Shown: positions 11,858-24,830, numbered from the stretch's first letter. The stretch is DNA of 64,000 bases from Castanea sativa (GCF_040712315.1 NC_134015.1:23499614-23563613); one strand, 5' to 3'. Made by a program: numbers and translations. The notes: a model not told the origin generated them from the letters alone.

Positions 11858-11999
11858 GCCAAATCCTTGGCCACATTAGCATCTTCAGTAGCCGATAAGG
11901 TGCCCCAATTAATCAGGGTGGAATTGGTGGCCGAACCAAGTATTAACACAGGGATGAGAGTTTCACAGATTACTGCTGTCGGGCAGTGCTGGATGGATC

Positions 12000-13227
12000 C
12001 TATCATCAACTTTTTAGCTAAAGACCAAATAACAGGTGACGAAAAGGAAGCGGCCAGAATGCGTCGGGCTGCTACTCAGTACTGGTTATCCGCCGATCGG
12101 AAGCTATACTGAAGGTCTTTTGAGGGGCTATTCCTACAATGTTTACACCCCAGCAAGACTGAAGAACTTCTGGCCGAGCTACATGAGGGGGTGTGCAATA
12201 GTCACATCAGGGGACGTTCGTTGGCCCACCAAGCGATGACTTAGGGATTTTGGTGGCCGCAAATGTGAAAAAATGCCATCGAGTATGCACGGAAGTGTGA
12301 GCCATGTCAAAAGCACACCTCAATGATCTACTAACCTGCTGGGAACCTGAATCCTGTTAGTAGTCCGTGACCCTTTGCCTAGTGGGGGCTAGACATAGTT
12401 GGTCCTTTCCCTCTGGCAACAGGTAACCGAAGATTTGTATTGGTGGCCGTAGATTACTTTACAAAGTGGGCATAAGCGGAGGCACTGGAAAACATCTGGG
12501 ATGTGGATGTCAAGAAGTTTGTATGGAGGAACATTGTAACAAGATTTGGGGTGCCAAAGTCCCTTGTGTCGGACAATGGGTTGCATTTCGATAGCAAAGC
12601 TTTCCGCGAATTTCATACAATCTCAGCATTAGAAACCGGTATTCTACCCTAGCATACCCGCAGAGTAACAGCCAAGATGAGGCCACCAACAAAGCCATCG
12701 TGGATGGATTGAAGAAAAGGTTAGAGGTCACTAAGGGAAAGTGGGCCAAGGAATTGCCTAGTGTTCTGTGGGCATACCGAATGACCCCGAGGAGGTCCAT
12801 AGGAGAGACTCCAATTTCTTTGACATTTGGGTGGAAGCGGTCATACCAGTTAAGATAAACCTGTGCAGCGCTCGGGTTTCAAGGTTCGGCTCCAGCCGAA
12901 AATGCAGAGTTGATGATGAGATAGCTAAACTTGCTAGAAGAGCACCGCGAAGCGGCGACCATATGCCTGGCGGAGTATCAGCAGAAGCTTGCCCGAAGGT
13001 ACAACAGAAGCGTGAGGAGAATGGAGTTTATCGCTGGGGATCTAGTGCTTCGAAGGGTAGTGAGGAACACCCGAGAGGTTAATGCAGGGAAGATAGCCCC
13101 GACCTGGGAAGCGCCATACAGAGTGACTGCCATCGCTAGCGTAGGAGCATACTATTTGGAAGATTTAGATGAAAGACCACTTCCCTGGCCATGGAATGCT
13201 CACAATTTGAAGAAATTTTATCACTGA
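12000..13227 (+). pseudogene. Element B integrase (decayed)
   Basis: An N-terminal piece ends in YWLSADRKLY followed by TGA (12110). Then come LHEGVCNSHIRG, a GFWWPQM block, YARKCEPCQKH (the zinc-binding part), WGLDIVGPFPLATG, VDYFTKWA and FGVPKSLVSDNGLHF. At least six stops interrupt these, mostly at Trp, Gln or Arg positions of relatives. The C-terminal part (12931-13227) is open: YNRSVRRMEFIAGDLVLRR ... and ends NAHNLKKFYH, the normal end of Tat polyproteins. Confidence 0.8.
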
Positions 13228-13387
13228 TCACCCATACACCAAAACACAAACTGAGCATAATGTTGTATGTACATACTATTAATTAATATAAATGTGATTT
13301 TTACCCACGCAGATGTATCTATACCTATTTTCCCACAATTCATCTTCAGCATCTAACGAGCGCACTGGAAACTAACACTGATTATTC

Positions 13388-13970
13388 TAAGCACAAAAAC
13401 CTATCCCTGGTTTGATCTTCATCACCAGGCAGGTGGAAACCTAAGCTCTAAATTCGCTTAAGGAAAAGAACCTGTCCCCGGTTCGATCTTCATCACCGGG
13501 CAGGGGGAAACCTAAGCTCTAAATTCGCTTAAGGACAAGAACCTGTCCCCGGTTCGATCTTCATCACCGGGCAGGGGGAAACCTAAGCTCTAAATTCGCT
13601 TAAGGACAGAAACCTGTCCCCGGTTCTATCTTCATCACCGGGCAGGTGGAAACCTAAGCTCTAAAATCGCTAAAGGACAGAAACCTGTCCCCGGTTCAAT
13701 CTCCATCGCCGGGCAAGTGAAAACCTAAGCTTTAAATTCGCCTAAGGACTGAAACCTGCTCGCAGTTCGATCTTCATCACCGAGCAGGTGGAAACCTAAT
13801 CTTAAAACTATATCTAAGGACTGAAACTTGCTCCCGATTCAACCCTCATCACCAAGCAGGTGGAAACCTAATCTAAAACTATATCTAAGAACTAAAACTT
13901 GCTCTCGGTTCGATCTTTATTACCAAGCAGGTGGTAACTATGAATTAAAATATCAAGTGCCGAGGAGGGC
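13388..13970. repeat. 71-bp tandem repeat array in element B (about 8 units)
   Basis: The unit contains CCTGTCCCCGGTTCGATC, TTCATCACCGGGCAGG, then GGAAACCTAAGCTC. The core recurs at 13400, 13471, 13542, 13613, 13684, 13755, 13827 and 13898, a period of 71 bases. The inner units are nearly identical and the outer ones decayed. The array lies between the integrase end and the antisense gene. Confidence 0.9.
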
Positions 13971-14381
13971 AAACCTAACAACCCTTCCTAAACACAGAGG
14001 CCCACCTCGGACTTAGTTTCGATCACCATCGTCGTCTGTCCCTCTCAAACAAAAGGGTGATTTTTTATTGTTAAAACCTGGTAAACCCCGATGTGGGTAC
14101 CCGGCCATCATGAGTGAGAAAGTAAGGTATGATAAGCATATTAAACACAATCATGTATAAACTCGGCAATTGCCTACAAGCATGGATATGTTTAGAAGAA
14201 AGGGGTGGGAGAAAGGAGGAATACATCCAATTTACATCTTAAGAGGACTAATTAAAATAATTCAAAGGTTAAAAAAATTGTCTTATCGCCACAACCCGGC
14301 GACCTAGGCAAACCGAGCACATAACAAGTAAGAAAAAATATAACAACAAAAGAAAGATTAACACAAGCGAAACATTAATAT

Positions 14382-16705
14382 TCATGCTACAGGGTCGATA
14401 GGTAGAAGCTTGGTAGAAGGTTGTCCAAATGCGTCCTCAACTATCTGGGCTGTTGAGAGTGTCTGAGTTTGGACATTTTCGGTGACGATGTGAATATTTC
14501 TAGTGACTTCCAGATCGACCAACTCCACATGGGAGTCAATCGCCCGTACCAGCTCCCTCATGCTGGGGCTATCTTTCTCGTCCACGACATCGGCTTGACT
14601 CTAAACGGGGGAGGAGGGCTGGATAGGAAATTTGCTTAGGATTCCTCAGTGGAGAATCCTTGGCCACTCTCATTGCTTGAAGTGTGGCCAACCACCCCTC
14701 CCCGAACCCATGATGCCTGCTTTCAGATTTGTAATCTGGTTGGCTTGGGCCAAATTTAGGCTATCTTCCTTCGCCAATTTAAGCTCAGTTTCCCCCAGTT
14801 TAGCCCCCATGTCTATTAGCTTGCTCTCTGCTGCCAATCAGGCTTTCTCAGTAGCTTGCACCTTCCTCTCAAAAACCTCAGCAGCTTTTCCCCTCTCCTC
14901 CGCCGTAGCGACAACGACGTCTTTCAACGCCTTTTTCGTTCGATCTCCTCGATAGCTTCTTTTAATCTCTCGTCAATGACGCAGGTCAGCTACGCGGCTT
15001 GATGACAGAACAATGATAAAACGATAAGTGAAGACAATAAAAATACACATGCATTGCTAGACATGAAAGAAGATGAAATAGTAAATTACCGCAATGGTGT
15101 GCCACTGTAGCCACCTAGCTTGTGACTCGTCGTCCCCCTTCGATAATAAATGAGCATCCTCAGGCAGAAGGAGACCCCACGCTAAGCTTTGGGCAACCCA
15201 CCCCCTTCACCTTGTGCCCATGTCCGCACACTGGCAGTCACCGGTCGCCCAATCTAAAGACGGTCTGCCAACCCACCTTGGGCTGAGAAAAGGATGCCAC
15301 ATTGGTCCCAACCAGAGCTACTGGTTGAGAAATACCAATTGGCTCCTGGATCATGGGCCCGCCTGTTACATGGGGAGGGGTCTTTGAGGGAGAGTCGCCC
15401 GGAACCAAAGGGGTTTTCTCAGCAACACACTTCCTTTTCTTAGCCTCACCAGCAAGAGGAACCTGATCCCTTCCTTGGGGGAATTGAGGTTGAGCAGCGG
15501 GGCGAGTGCCGAGAAAAAATCGATCAATGGTCATCACTCTCTTCTTTACCATCTTTTATCCTTGACTGGCCTCTACGCCCAAGGGATTAATCAGATCGGC
15601 TACTTCTCACTTGGCTACTTGGGTGGGGGCTTCGGGCTTTCCAACGGGCACGTGTTTTTTGTGATTCTGAGATACAATTTCAGCAGAGGTGTCCCTTATC
15701 GGCGTGAGATCGTCCGCGGTAGTGTACTGGGGGCCAAGATCTCGAGCTTCACCGATAGTAAGCGTAGGCGAGAGGAAGTTTACGTGCCAAACGTCTATGT
15801 ACGAGAGAAGCGGGCTATCTACCAACAATGCCTGGCTGAATGAGGTAGTATACATCGGGTTGACGCTGGGTATCAAATGGGACGCTCGGAGTTATCCTTC
15901 CTCGTGTACAAAATTTTCTAACTTAAGTACAAAGTTAAGATCCCTCACATGCACGACTCTGAGGTCTGGTTCGAATCTTCCCCCTTTTGTAACAAATTGA
16001 CAGACAGACCGGTTAGCATATGCTTAAATAGCTAAGTAAAAGATTCAAATTTAAAGCAAATACAAGTTATTTGTACCGACCAACACTACGCGGCGAAAAT
16101 GGGCAAAGGAGCTCATCGGCAAGCCAATTGTCGCTCACTCGAATGAATTCCCCCGTTGAGTTTCTGTTGGAATTGGGAAGGCATGATATTAGCCGTACCC
16201 ACATATCTCGGGTATTTAGGTAGTAATCGGTCTTAATGTTCCTGCACAAACGATACATGAAGTTAATATCATGGTGGTTTAATTGCAAACTAAATATTTG
16301 GTTTAACCTACTGACACAACTCACCACTTGGTAAAAATTAGGGGGGAGTTGGTCGGGACACAAGCCGTAAAATCTAAGGGTGCTTATAATAAGAAGGTCC
16401 ATGGGGAACCTAAACCCACCCTCGAGAATAGCCATCAAAGGGAAAAATACTGTGTTTGAGTCGGAACACCTGTGGAGGTCGATATCGCCCTCTTGATAGT
16501 AGGCGATATCGACATCTCCAGGGACATTATACGCTGCTCTAAAGCTAGCCAAGGATGCTTCAGAAGAGAGAAGGTAAGAATATCCTATTCCTAAACTCAA
16601 AGATCGAAGGGAGACTGAAAGAAAGAACGAAGATAGATTAAAAAGGAAAGATAAACTTACTTTGGGCTCTAGAGAGTGATGAACTGGAGTGGAATGTTTA
16701 CACAT
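14382..16705 (-). pseudogene. Antisense gene of element B: gypsy-type transposon domain plus coiled coil
   Basis: The gene runs opposite to B's gag-pol, between the repeat array and the 3' LTR. It opens with MCKHSTPVHHSLEP followed by a GTAAGT donor (16660), so the start of the longest frame is probably a small first exon. The next exon (to about 16067) carries FRAAYNVPGDVDIAYY, FYGLCPDQLPPNFYQVV and WVRLISCLPNSN. These match the antisense gene of element C almost word for word. Later pieces lie at 15876-15607 and 15552-15238. A charged, coiled-coil-like stretch at about 14970-14700 (IDERLKEAIEEIERKKA) has one internal TGA, and the frame finishes at 14382. The domain resembles the 'putative gypsy-type transposon' family. 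Its function is unknown. Confidence 0.6.
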
Positions 16706-16767
16706 AGGAGGAGGATGCTCAACAAAGAGGAAGGATGTAAAAAGTGAAATGGGAAGTCAGGAGAAGC

Positions 16768-16776
16768 TATTATAGA
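16768..16776 (-). promoter_or_regulatory. TATA-like box before the element B antisense gene
   Basis: On the minus strand CCTCTATAATAGC lies about 70 bases upstream of the ATG at 16705 and outside the LTR. It is a candidate core promoter for the antisense gene. Confidence 0.35.
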
Positions 16777-17044
16777 GGTTAAGGCATTTAATGAGGCAGG
16801 AGGCAGGAAAAACCCCTCCTAACCCTTTTTGGTAACCTCCCCCACACGTGTGAGCACAATTCACGAACCTTCAAGTTATAATTACTGACGTGACAGCTTG
16901 GCACAGTGCTGCTTTTAAGAAGACTCTGATAATCAACCCGTCCGCATAGCAACTAATGCTCGGGGATTCTCGGGGGACCACCAACGCCACTTAGATTATC
17001 CTTGATTCATTCCCGGTGATCTGGCATGAATCAAGAGGGGCTAT

Positions 17045-17703
17045 TGTACAGGGATGGGCCCCAGGCCCCATGGGCCTTGAGCCCAAGCCTCGGTACAGGA
17101 CTAGGCCCTAGGCCCCATGGGCCTTGGGCCCAAGCCTCCCGACGTGTTATTTGGCCTTACACCCATTTTTGGTCCATCGGCCTCAATTCGGACACCCTGT
17201 GGCCCAATCTATGCACCAAAACTGAAATAGGACCTCGCTAACTTAAATGCCACTAGTCAGGGATATCGTTGCCCAGATAACCCTTATACCCGATTGCCCG
17301 GTAGTGCCTTTAGGAATATCACTACCGAGCAGGTTCATGATGGTGGAAATCAGTTCCAATGCCACTACCACTTTCCACCAGAAACCTACCTAAAGATGAT
17401 AGAATTGGACCCTCATCTGCACTAGGAAGGAAAATAATCATGGCACCTCCACTTATCTAGAGCTATAAATAGAAGGATGGAATGAGGAAATTGGGTTGGC
17501 AATTTCAGAAAGAAACAAGGAGAGAAGAGAGAGACTACCTTAAGAAGAGGAAGAGAGACTTATAGAAATAGAGGACCTCACAGAGTCCTAAGTGATTGCA
17601 TGGGTCTCAAAGTAAAGGATCACCCATAGTAGGAAACTTAAAGCCCACGAAACAAATAGATTGTGAGCCCAAAATCGTATACTACATATTTTTGGCCCGC
17701 ACA
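17045..17703 (+). repeat. Element B 3' LTR
   Basis: It starts TGTACAGGGATGGGCCCC and ends GGCCCGCACA, with the same TATA-like CTATAAATAG at 17463-17472. A purine-rich tract (AAGAGGGG) ends four bases before it, as expected for plus-strand DNA priming. Confidence 0.9.
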
Positions 17704-17708
17704 ACAAC

Positions 17709-19271
17709 CTTAGTCTTAAGATAAAATATGGCTTGAATTTCTATCCAAAGTTATGCTTCAACTCAAATCTCACAGTTGTTAACACTTAACAAATAAAATC
17801 ACTCTGAAAATGGTGTAACACTCTCAAACATATGTGGGCAAAATAATATAGAACAAAGACTAATATCTCACATATAAATAAGATGAAGAATGGTGAAGCA
17901 AAATAAAGGATATTTATAGTCTCATGAAAGGATGCCAAACACTAAGAATATTACACCACTCACATTGATTAGTCATGTCGAGATCCAAACCATACATTCC
18001 TTAAGATCAAATAGGACTTTCATTGGGACATAATGTAGGGTAAAGAGGAAGAATTTAGAACAAAGGGTATAGGTAAAAATAAAAAGTGTTCCCAAGAATA
18101 ACTAGAGAGACAACTTCTTTTGAATATCTGCCAATTAATTTATTCTCTCAAGTTTCTTGAATATTGCACTTTCACTTTTTTTTTTCTTCAAAATTTCATC
18201 AAGAAATTCATTAATTTCTTCCTCTTTCACATTCCCTTTTTTCTTCAACATTTTTCATTTTCTGTTTATGACTCTTTTTTTTTTTTTTTTTTTTTGAGTG
18301 AGTCCTCATTTTCTTCCAATTATTTCACCACAAATTTATCATAGTAAGACAATTTGATTGCATTCATTCTTGGAACATCTTAGGAAAAGGTTTGAGAAAG
18401 AACAGCTCAAATAATAGGCTCAAATGGGTGACTAGCGATAATGTATCAAGAAAGAAAATAATAAAGGCTCAAAATTAACAAAGATGGCCTAAAATCATCT
18501 CTTAAGGATTTGGATAGTTCTTCAAAATCCATGACTTTAACATATTTAGGTGTGGCATAAAATTTGATGAATTCTTAGCATTTGACCAAATCAAAGAATA
18601 ATGAGACTAAGGGTCCGTTTGGATAGAGCTTATTGTTGAAAATTGAAAACTGAAAACACTGTACCAAAATAATTTTTAAATGTGTGAATAGTGTCATGGG
18701 ACCCATTTTTAATAAAAAAAATTCTGTAAAGTGAAGTTTGTGGGTCCCGTGAACAGTACACGGGACCCACAAATGTGCTGAAAAGTCAGCAAAAGCTGGC
18801 TACTGTTCATGCACAGTGCATGAACAGTAGCCTTTGTCCCCTGACCCGTACAGCAGCAGAAGAAGAAGAAAAAAAAAAAAAACGCAAAACGCAGCAGACG
18901 CGGACGCATAAGCTGTAGCCAAACTCAACTTAAGCAACAACAAAGTTATGTGCTTCCAAATGAAAAATGAGGTCAAAAGAAAATAACCCTCTAAAAAAAT
19001 TGAATGGCTCAAGAACTCACTTGGATCATAGTCTCTACCTTTTATTTTCAAGATTTTCAAAGTCATCTCTATCTCTCAACCAAGAAACATGTTCATGGGG
19101 CTAAAGTGCATGTGCATAATAGTTGAGCATGAAAAACAGTGGAATTCTTTAGATAAAAGTAGCATAAAGAACTTTGACTTAAAACTCTTGCTAAAGCAAC
19201 ACTTTTTTTCTTTTTTTCTTTTTTCTTTTCTTTTTTTTTGAAAATTGGACTAAAAAAAAAAGGATTTTTTT
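17709..19271 (-). other. Element A non-coding region downstream of integrase
   Basis: This stretch, with 6977-7159, lies between A's integrase and its 3' LTR. B is inserted in it. It has long T and A homopolymers (18279-18295, 19204-19273). No envelope-like or other reading frame is convincing. A MITE-like insertion lies at 18609-18935. Confidence 0.5.
18609..18935. mobile_element. MITE-like element with a perfect internal hairpin
   Basis: It opens with GGGTCCGTTTGGATAGAGCT and closes with AGCTGTAGCCAAACTC. These are imperfect inverted ends sharing TTTGG and the AGCTTAT core, typical of small plant hAT- or PIF-like MITEs. Inside, 18798-18813 and 18817-18832 form a perfect 16-bp inverted repeat with a 3-base loop (GGCTACTGTTCATGCA arm). 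A target duplication is not certain. Confidence 0.5.
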
Positions 19272-20418
19272 TTATTTTTTGGGTCCATTCACCTTAAATA
19301 TGTGACCATTCTTAGGATTTTCAATTTCTATGGCACCCTGGGGGGAAACATTTTTAAAAATGAAAGGTCCAGTCCATCTAGATCTCAATTTTCTGGGGAA
19401 CAAATGTAATCTAAAATTATACAAAAGAACTTTTTGAGATGGCTCAAAAGATTTCCTTACAATTTTTTTGTCATGAAAAACCTTCATTCTTTCTTTAGAA
19501 ATCCTAGAATTCTTATATGCATCATGCCGAATTTCTTCCAACTCATTCAATTGCAATTTTCTCAATGAACTAGCCTTGTCTAAGTTAAAGTTAAACATCT
19601 TTATTGCCCAATATTATTTATGTTCCAATTCCACAGGCAAGTGACAAGCTTTACCATAAACAAGTCTATAGGGAGACATATCAAGAATATTTTTATAGGC
19701 AGTGCAATACGCCCAAAGTGCATCATTCAACCTTAAAGACCAATCTTTACGATTTGGGTTAACCGTCTTTTCCAAAATAATTTTAATCTCCCTATTAGCA
19801 AGCTCAACTTGTCCACTTGGTTGTGGGTGATATGGGGTAGCAACCTTGTGTGTTATGCAATATTTTTCTCATTAATACCTCAAAAGGCCGGTTGCAAAAG
19901 TGCAAGCCCCCATCACTAAAAATTGCCCTAGGGATGCCAAACCTTGACAAAACATTTTCCTTTAAAAATTTCAAAACAATTTTGTGATCATTCTTTTTGC
20001 AAGGATTAGCCTTAACCCATTTTGAAACATAATCTACAGCCACTAAAATGTAAAGATATCCAAAGGAAGGAGGGAATGGACCCATGAAATCTATGCCCCA
20101 ACAATCAAAAATTTCAACAACTAAAATTGGGTTTAAAGGCATCATATTTCTACGAGTTATTCCTCCCAAATTTTGACAAGACTCATAAGATTTGCAAAAA
20201 TGATGAGTGTCTTTAAACATATTAGGCCAATAAAAACCACATTGCAAAATCTTTGCAACAGTTTTCCTTGAAGAAAAGTGGCCTCCACAAGCTCCATTAT
20301 GACAAAAGGAGATGACACTAAATATTTCATTATCGGGGATACATCTTCTAATGATTTGATCTGGACAGTACTTAAATAAATAAGGATCATCATAGAAAAA
20401 ATTGCGTACCTCAACCAT
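19272..20418 (-). pseudogene. Element A integrase
   Basis: Integrase inserts the cDNA into the genome. The zinc-binding HHCC part is seen as HNGACGGHFSSRKT ... CKSYESCQ. The catalytic core follows with WGIDFMGPFPPSFG, VDYVSKWVKA and FGIPRAIFSDGGLHF, giving D and D of the D,D,E triad. A frameshift or stop near 19804 breaks the frame after the core. The C-terminal part (19598-19272) contains the GPF-type motif RSRWTGPFIFKNV. It ends near KVNGPKK. Confidence 0.8.
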
Positions 20419-20457
20419 GAAGCATTTCTTATCTTAAGAACTCCAGTGAGATGGTGT

Positions 20458-21870
20458 TTAGCCGGTGACAATAAAATTGACAATATCAGCATACCAAGGC
20501 AAAGTAGAGATGGAAAACAAGTGTACATCAGGGAATGAATCCCTAATGGGCAATGCATCCATGGATTCATTAAAAGTGAGGCGCGACAAATGGTCTACCA
20601 CCACATTTTTTGCTCCCTTGTTATCTTTGATGGTGATATTAAATTCTTGTAGTAGAAGAATCCATCTAATCAACCTTGGCTTTGCATCCTTCTTTGAAAG
20701 AAGATATTTTAAAGCTGCATGGTCAGTGAAAACAACAACAAGAGAACCAAGAATATATGAACGGAATTTATCTAAGGCAAATACCACAGCACGTAACTCT
20801 TTTTTAGTTGTAGAATAATTCATTTGAGCTTCATTCAAAGTCTGACTTGCATAATAAATTACATGATATTTTTTCTTTTTTCTTTGCCCTAAAATAGCTC
20901 CAATCACATAATCACTTGCATCACACATAATTTCAAAAGGAAAAGTCCAATTTGGTGGTTGCATGATAGGTGCAGTGGTAAGCCTACCTTTTAGCTTATC
21001 AAAAGCTCCTTGGCAAGCTTGGGTCCATTCAAAGGGAGTGTCATTTGTTAGGAGGTTACACATAGGTCAAGATATGAAACTAAAGTCTTTTATGAACCTC
21101 CTATAAAATCCAGCATATCCTAGGAATGATCTCATATCTTTAACAGTCTTAGGTGTAGGCAAATTAGCAATCAACTCAATCTTTGCTTTATCCACCTCAA
21201 TGCCTTTTGAAGAAAAAATGTGGCCTAATACAATCCCTTTTGTGACCATGAAATGACACTTTTCTCAATTTAATAGTAATTTTTTTTCTTCACACCTAGT
21301 TAAGACTTTTTTCAAATTAGAAAGGCATTCATCAAAAGAGTCACCGAACACAGAAAAATCATCCATGAAAACCTCTACATAATGTTCTACCATGTCACTA
21401 AAAATACTTAGCATGCATCTTTGAAAAGTGGCAGGTGCATTACATAAACCAAATGGCATCCTCCTAAATGCAAAAGTACCAAAAGGACAAGTAAATGTGA
21501 TTTTCTCTTAATCTTCAAGTGCAATTTCAATTTGATAGTACCCAGAATACCCATCTAAAAAACAATAATACTCATGACCCGCTACTCTCTCTAAAACTTG
21601 ATCCAAGAAAGGTAAAGGGAAGTGATCTTTCCTAGTGACTGCATTCAATTTTCTATAATCAATACACATGCGCCAACCTGTGGTGAGACAAGTTGGAATT
21701 AACACATTATTCTCATTTTTTACCACAATTATTCCAGATTTCTTAGGCACCACTTGAGTAGGACTTACCCATTTACTATCTGCCATGGGGTATATGATAC
21801 CCACATCTAACAATTTGAGCACTTCAGTCCTAACTACCTCTTTCATTGTAGGGTTTAACCGACGTTGCAT
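20458..21870 (-). pseudogene. Element A reverse transcriptase and RNase H
   Basis: The RT copies the element RNA into DNA and the RNase H removes the RNA strand. Visible blocks in order are WVSPTQVVPKKSG, WRMCIDYRKLNAVT, HFPLPFLDQVLERVAG, FLDGYSGYYQI, FGTFAFRRMPFGLCNAPATF and the catalytic VFMDDFSVFG. The RT connection (FLGYAGFYRRFIKDFS) and RNase H follow, with FEIMCDASDYVIGA, KELRAVVFALDKFRSY and VFTDHAALKYLL. Stops interrupt it after IALED (Gln in relatives), after KKLLLN (Trp in relatives) and after FSFIS. Catalytic residues are otherwise intact. Confidence 0.85.
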
Positions 21871-22005
21871 CTCCCTAGATGGTTTAGCATTGTCCTCTAA
21901 ATAAATCTTGTGAGTTCAAACCAATGGGCTAATTCCTTTAATGTCAGCTATGTTCCATTCTATGACACTCTTATGTTTTCTCAAAACATTTAATAACTTA
22001 CCTTC

Positions 22006-22989
22006 TTACAAAGAGTCAAGTTTAGAAGATATTACCACAGGAAAAGTCTCATTAGTTCCTAGAAAAGCATACTTGAGCTCAACGGGCAAGGGCTTCAACT
22101 CCAATTTTGGTACTTGCTCACTAGATGGCAACAACTTTATCTCACGAGGTGGCAACTCCTCATATTTCAATTTCCAATTGCTCGCTTCCAATTCCTACGC
22201 AGATTCCAAAAGATAGTGAATGTATGCAATTTCAGAATTCTCATCAAAATTAAAATCAAATGAATTGACTAGACAAGCTTCTAATGGATCTGAAAAACAT
22301 GTTTTGTTGAATTTTTCTTGAACAAGTGTTTCAATTAAGTCAACTTCATGCACATCCTCTTCATCCCTAGGTTGCTTACAAGTATTAAAAATATTAAGCT
22401 CAAGGGTCATATTCCCAAAAGATAATTTTAAAACTCCACTACTACAATTTATCAATGCATTAGAAGTTGCAAGAAATAGGCATCCTAAAATCACAGATAT
22501 TTGAGAATTAGCATTAGAAATAGGATGCATGTCCAAAATAATAGAGTCACTAGGAAAATAAAATTTGTCCACTTGAACCAAAACATCCTTAACAACACCC
22601 TTAGGAACAATCACAGATCGATCGGCAAGTTGTAAAATTATGGAAGTGGGTTTTAACTCGCCTAGACCTAATTGCTCATATATTGAATATGGCAAAAGAT
22701 TCACACTTGCCCCAAGATCAAGCAAAGCTTTCTCTATTTTTGAATTACCAATCACACATGAAATAGTGGGACAACCAGGATCTTTAAACTTTGGAGGTCT
22801 ATTGTTTTGAATGATTGCACTAACTGGTTTAGTCAATTTTGCCTTCTTATGTATATTAAGCTTACGCTTAACAGTACAGAAATCTTTCAAAAATTTAGCA
22901 TATGATAGAATTTGCTTTATGGCATCCAAAAGAGGAATGTTCACTTTAACTTGCTTAAGCACTTCAGGGATTTCAAAATTTTGATTCAC
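22006..22989 (-). pseudogene. Element A aspartic protease region
   Basis: This part of the polyprotein should release Gag and Pol by cleavage. The active-site block reads LLDLGASVNLLPYS, where the usual D-T/S-G has become D-L-G. The family commonly shows DLGAS in Athila-type elements, so this need not be a mutation. The flap-like strand VPKGVVKDVLVQVDKFYFP and the ILGCLFLATSNALI block follow. A stop near 22194 separates the last part (EASNWKLKYEELPP), which leads into the RT linker. It lies between gag and RT on the minus strand. Confidence 0.75.
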
Positions 22990-23084
22990 TTTTTAAGCGG
23001 AAATCAACCTTTAGGAAAAAGGAGCAGGGATAGGACATCTTTCAATTTCATTAGATTTAGGCTCAAGGACTTCATCACTACTCT

Positions 23085-24505
23085 TTATTTGGAAGACTCA
23101 TCATGTGTATTGCTTTTAGGAATATCTTTTTCAATGACTTTTCCACAACAAAGAGTAGTTACAAATTTAACTTGACTCACTTTATTTTCAGAGGAACTAC
23201 AATCATCAACACAAAATTGACCTTGGGGGTTTGGTTGTGGTTGAGATGGAAACTTACCATTTTCTATTGTGCTCATGAATGTGGTTAATTTAGTGAGAGT
23301 GCTCCTAATGTCATTTATGGCTTGTGAGGTCTGATTATTAATGGTGGATTCACTCTGCATGAATTGTTGCAAAGTGTCCTCAAGACTTTTCTTTGGAGGG
23401 GGATTACAGGGAATAAAATTTGAAGAACCATGTGTAGGAGGTGCAACCACATTATCATTCCTCCAACTAAAATTTAGGTGATTCCTCCACCCTGACTTGT
23501 ATGTCACTGAATAAGGGGAAGGGTATGATTTTTTCACCATGTTCATAGCATTTGCTTCATTATGCAACACCTTTTTAAAAACTGGAATTGTAGGGCATTC
23601 ATTGGTAGGGTGTTCCATGGTCTAAAAAATTCTACAAACTTCATCAATTTTAGGCACAATATTGATTCCATTGACCTTTCTTAATTCCATGGCTTCAAGC
23701 TTCCTAGTTAGACTAGCCACCCTAGCACTAAGGTCATCATCATCCCTAAGTTGGTACTTACCACCCCCAGAGGGGTTGGTGGATGCTCTAGACCAATCTG
23801 AGGTATCAGTGGTATTCCAAGATTGGGCATTCTCAGCTAAGAGATCAAAATAATCAAAAGCCTCATCAGGATCTTTATTCAAAAACTCTCCATTACACAT
23901 CATCTCTACAAATTTGCGCATCTTTGGAGTTAAACTTTCATAGAAAGAACTAATTATACGCCAAGTTTCATAGCCATGAGGTGGACAAGCATTAAGCAAA
24001 TCTTTAAATCTTTCTCAACATTGATAAAATGTCTCATTATCTTTTTTGTGAAAAATTCATTATTTGTCTTTCAAGTGCATTAGTCCTATGAATTGGAAAA
24101 AATTTCTTTAAAAACTTAGTTTGCATCTCATGCCAAGTACCAATTGACATAGGTCTCAAAGTATTAAACCAAGTTTTTGCCTTGTCTTTAAGAGAAAAAG
24201 GGAACAATTTCAACCTAATGGTCTCTTCATTACATGATTGGTCATGGAAGATAGAACATACCTCCTCAAATTCCTTAAAGTAGGTAAGGATTTTCATAAT
24301 CTAATCCATGAATTTTAGGAAGTAATGAAATCATACCGGGCTTAAAATTAAAATTATTTGCATTAGTTGGAAAAATGATGCATGATGGTGCACTACTCCT
24401 AGTAGGTTGCAAATAATCCCTGAGAATTCTAATGGGTTGGTGAGCATGGAAGTTTTCATTATTTAAATTATTCTCATCACCATGATTACTCTCTAAGTCC
24501 GCCAT
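23085..24505 (-). pseudogene. Element A gag (decayed)
   Basis: Gag forms the virus-like particle that packages the retrotransposon RNA. The frame starts at ATG 24505 (MADLESN). It runs through a retrotransposon gag domain with FPFSLKDKAKTWFNTL and a long FLNKDPDEAFDYFDLLAENAQ-type block, then a low-complexity tail. It is broken by a frameshift near 24278 (after ENPYL), by a stop near 24036 and by a TAG near 23621, just before MEHPTNECP. A gag zinc knuckle is not clearly visible. Protease follows on the same strand. Confidence 0.75.
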
Positions 24506-24830
24506 GATATCAAGTGTATCAGAATGTGTGAAAGAATCAGATAAATTTCCAAAAACAATTATTAGACTCAATTCTAACCAAGCGATTATCACTATCACGA
24601 CACCAAACACGCATGCAATATTAAACCAAGAAAGAAAAAATAAAAATAAAATAAAATAAAACAAAAACCTTTAACAATAAAGAGAAGTAAAAATAAAAGA
24701 AAAACTCTAAAAGAAAGCTAAACTACTTTAAAAAGAAAAAAAGTTAGAGAGATATTACCAAATATGTGAAGAAATTTAATGCCGAAAACCTCTCCAAACA
24801 AAGTGGAACACTTCTCTAATAGCCTAATTC

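Larger units (their letters stand above)
7165..17703 (+). mobile_element. Element B: Tat-type Ty3/gypsy LTR retrotransposon nested in element A
   Basis: LTRs at 7165-7844 and 17045-17703 are flanked by a perfect target duplication, ACAAC (7160-7164 and 17704-17708), inside A. Plus-strand order is gag, protease, RT, RNase H, a second (archaeal-type) RNase H, integrase, a 71-bp tandem repeat array, then an antisense gene. The second RNase H places it in the Tat group of Ty3/gypsy elements. Every coding module has stops or frameshifts, so it cannot be autonomous. Confidence 0.9.

Noticed and set aside
13388..13970. Regular repeats considered as a CRISPR array
   Set aside because: The units are contiguous 71-bp tandem copies without unique spacers, in a plant retrotransposon.
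18120..18344. Phe-rich plus-strand frame
   Set aside because: It comes from poly-T tracts in the non-coding part of element A.
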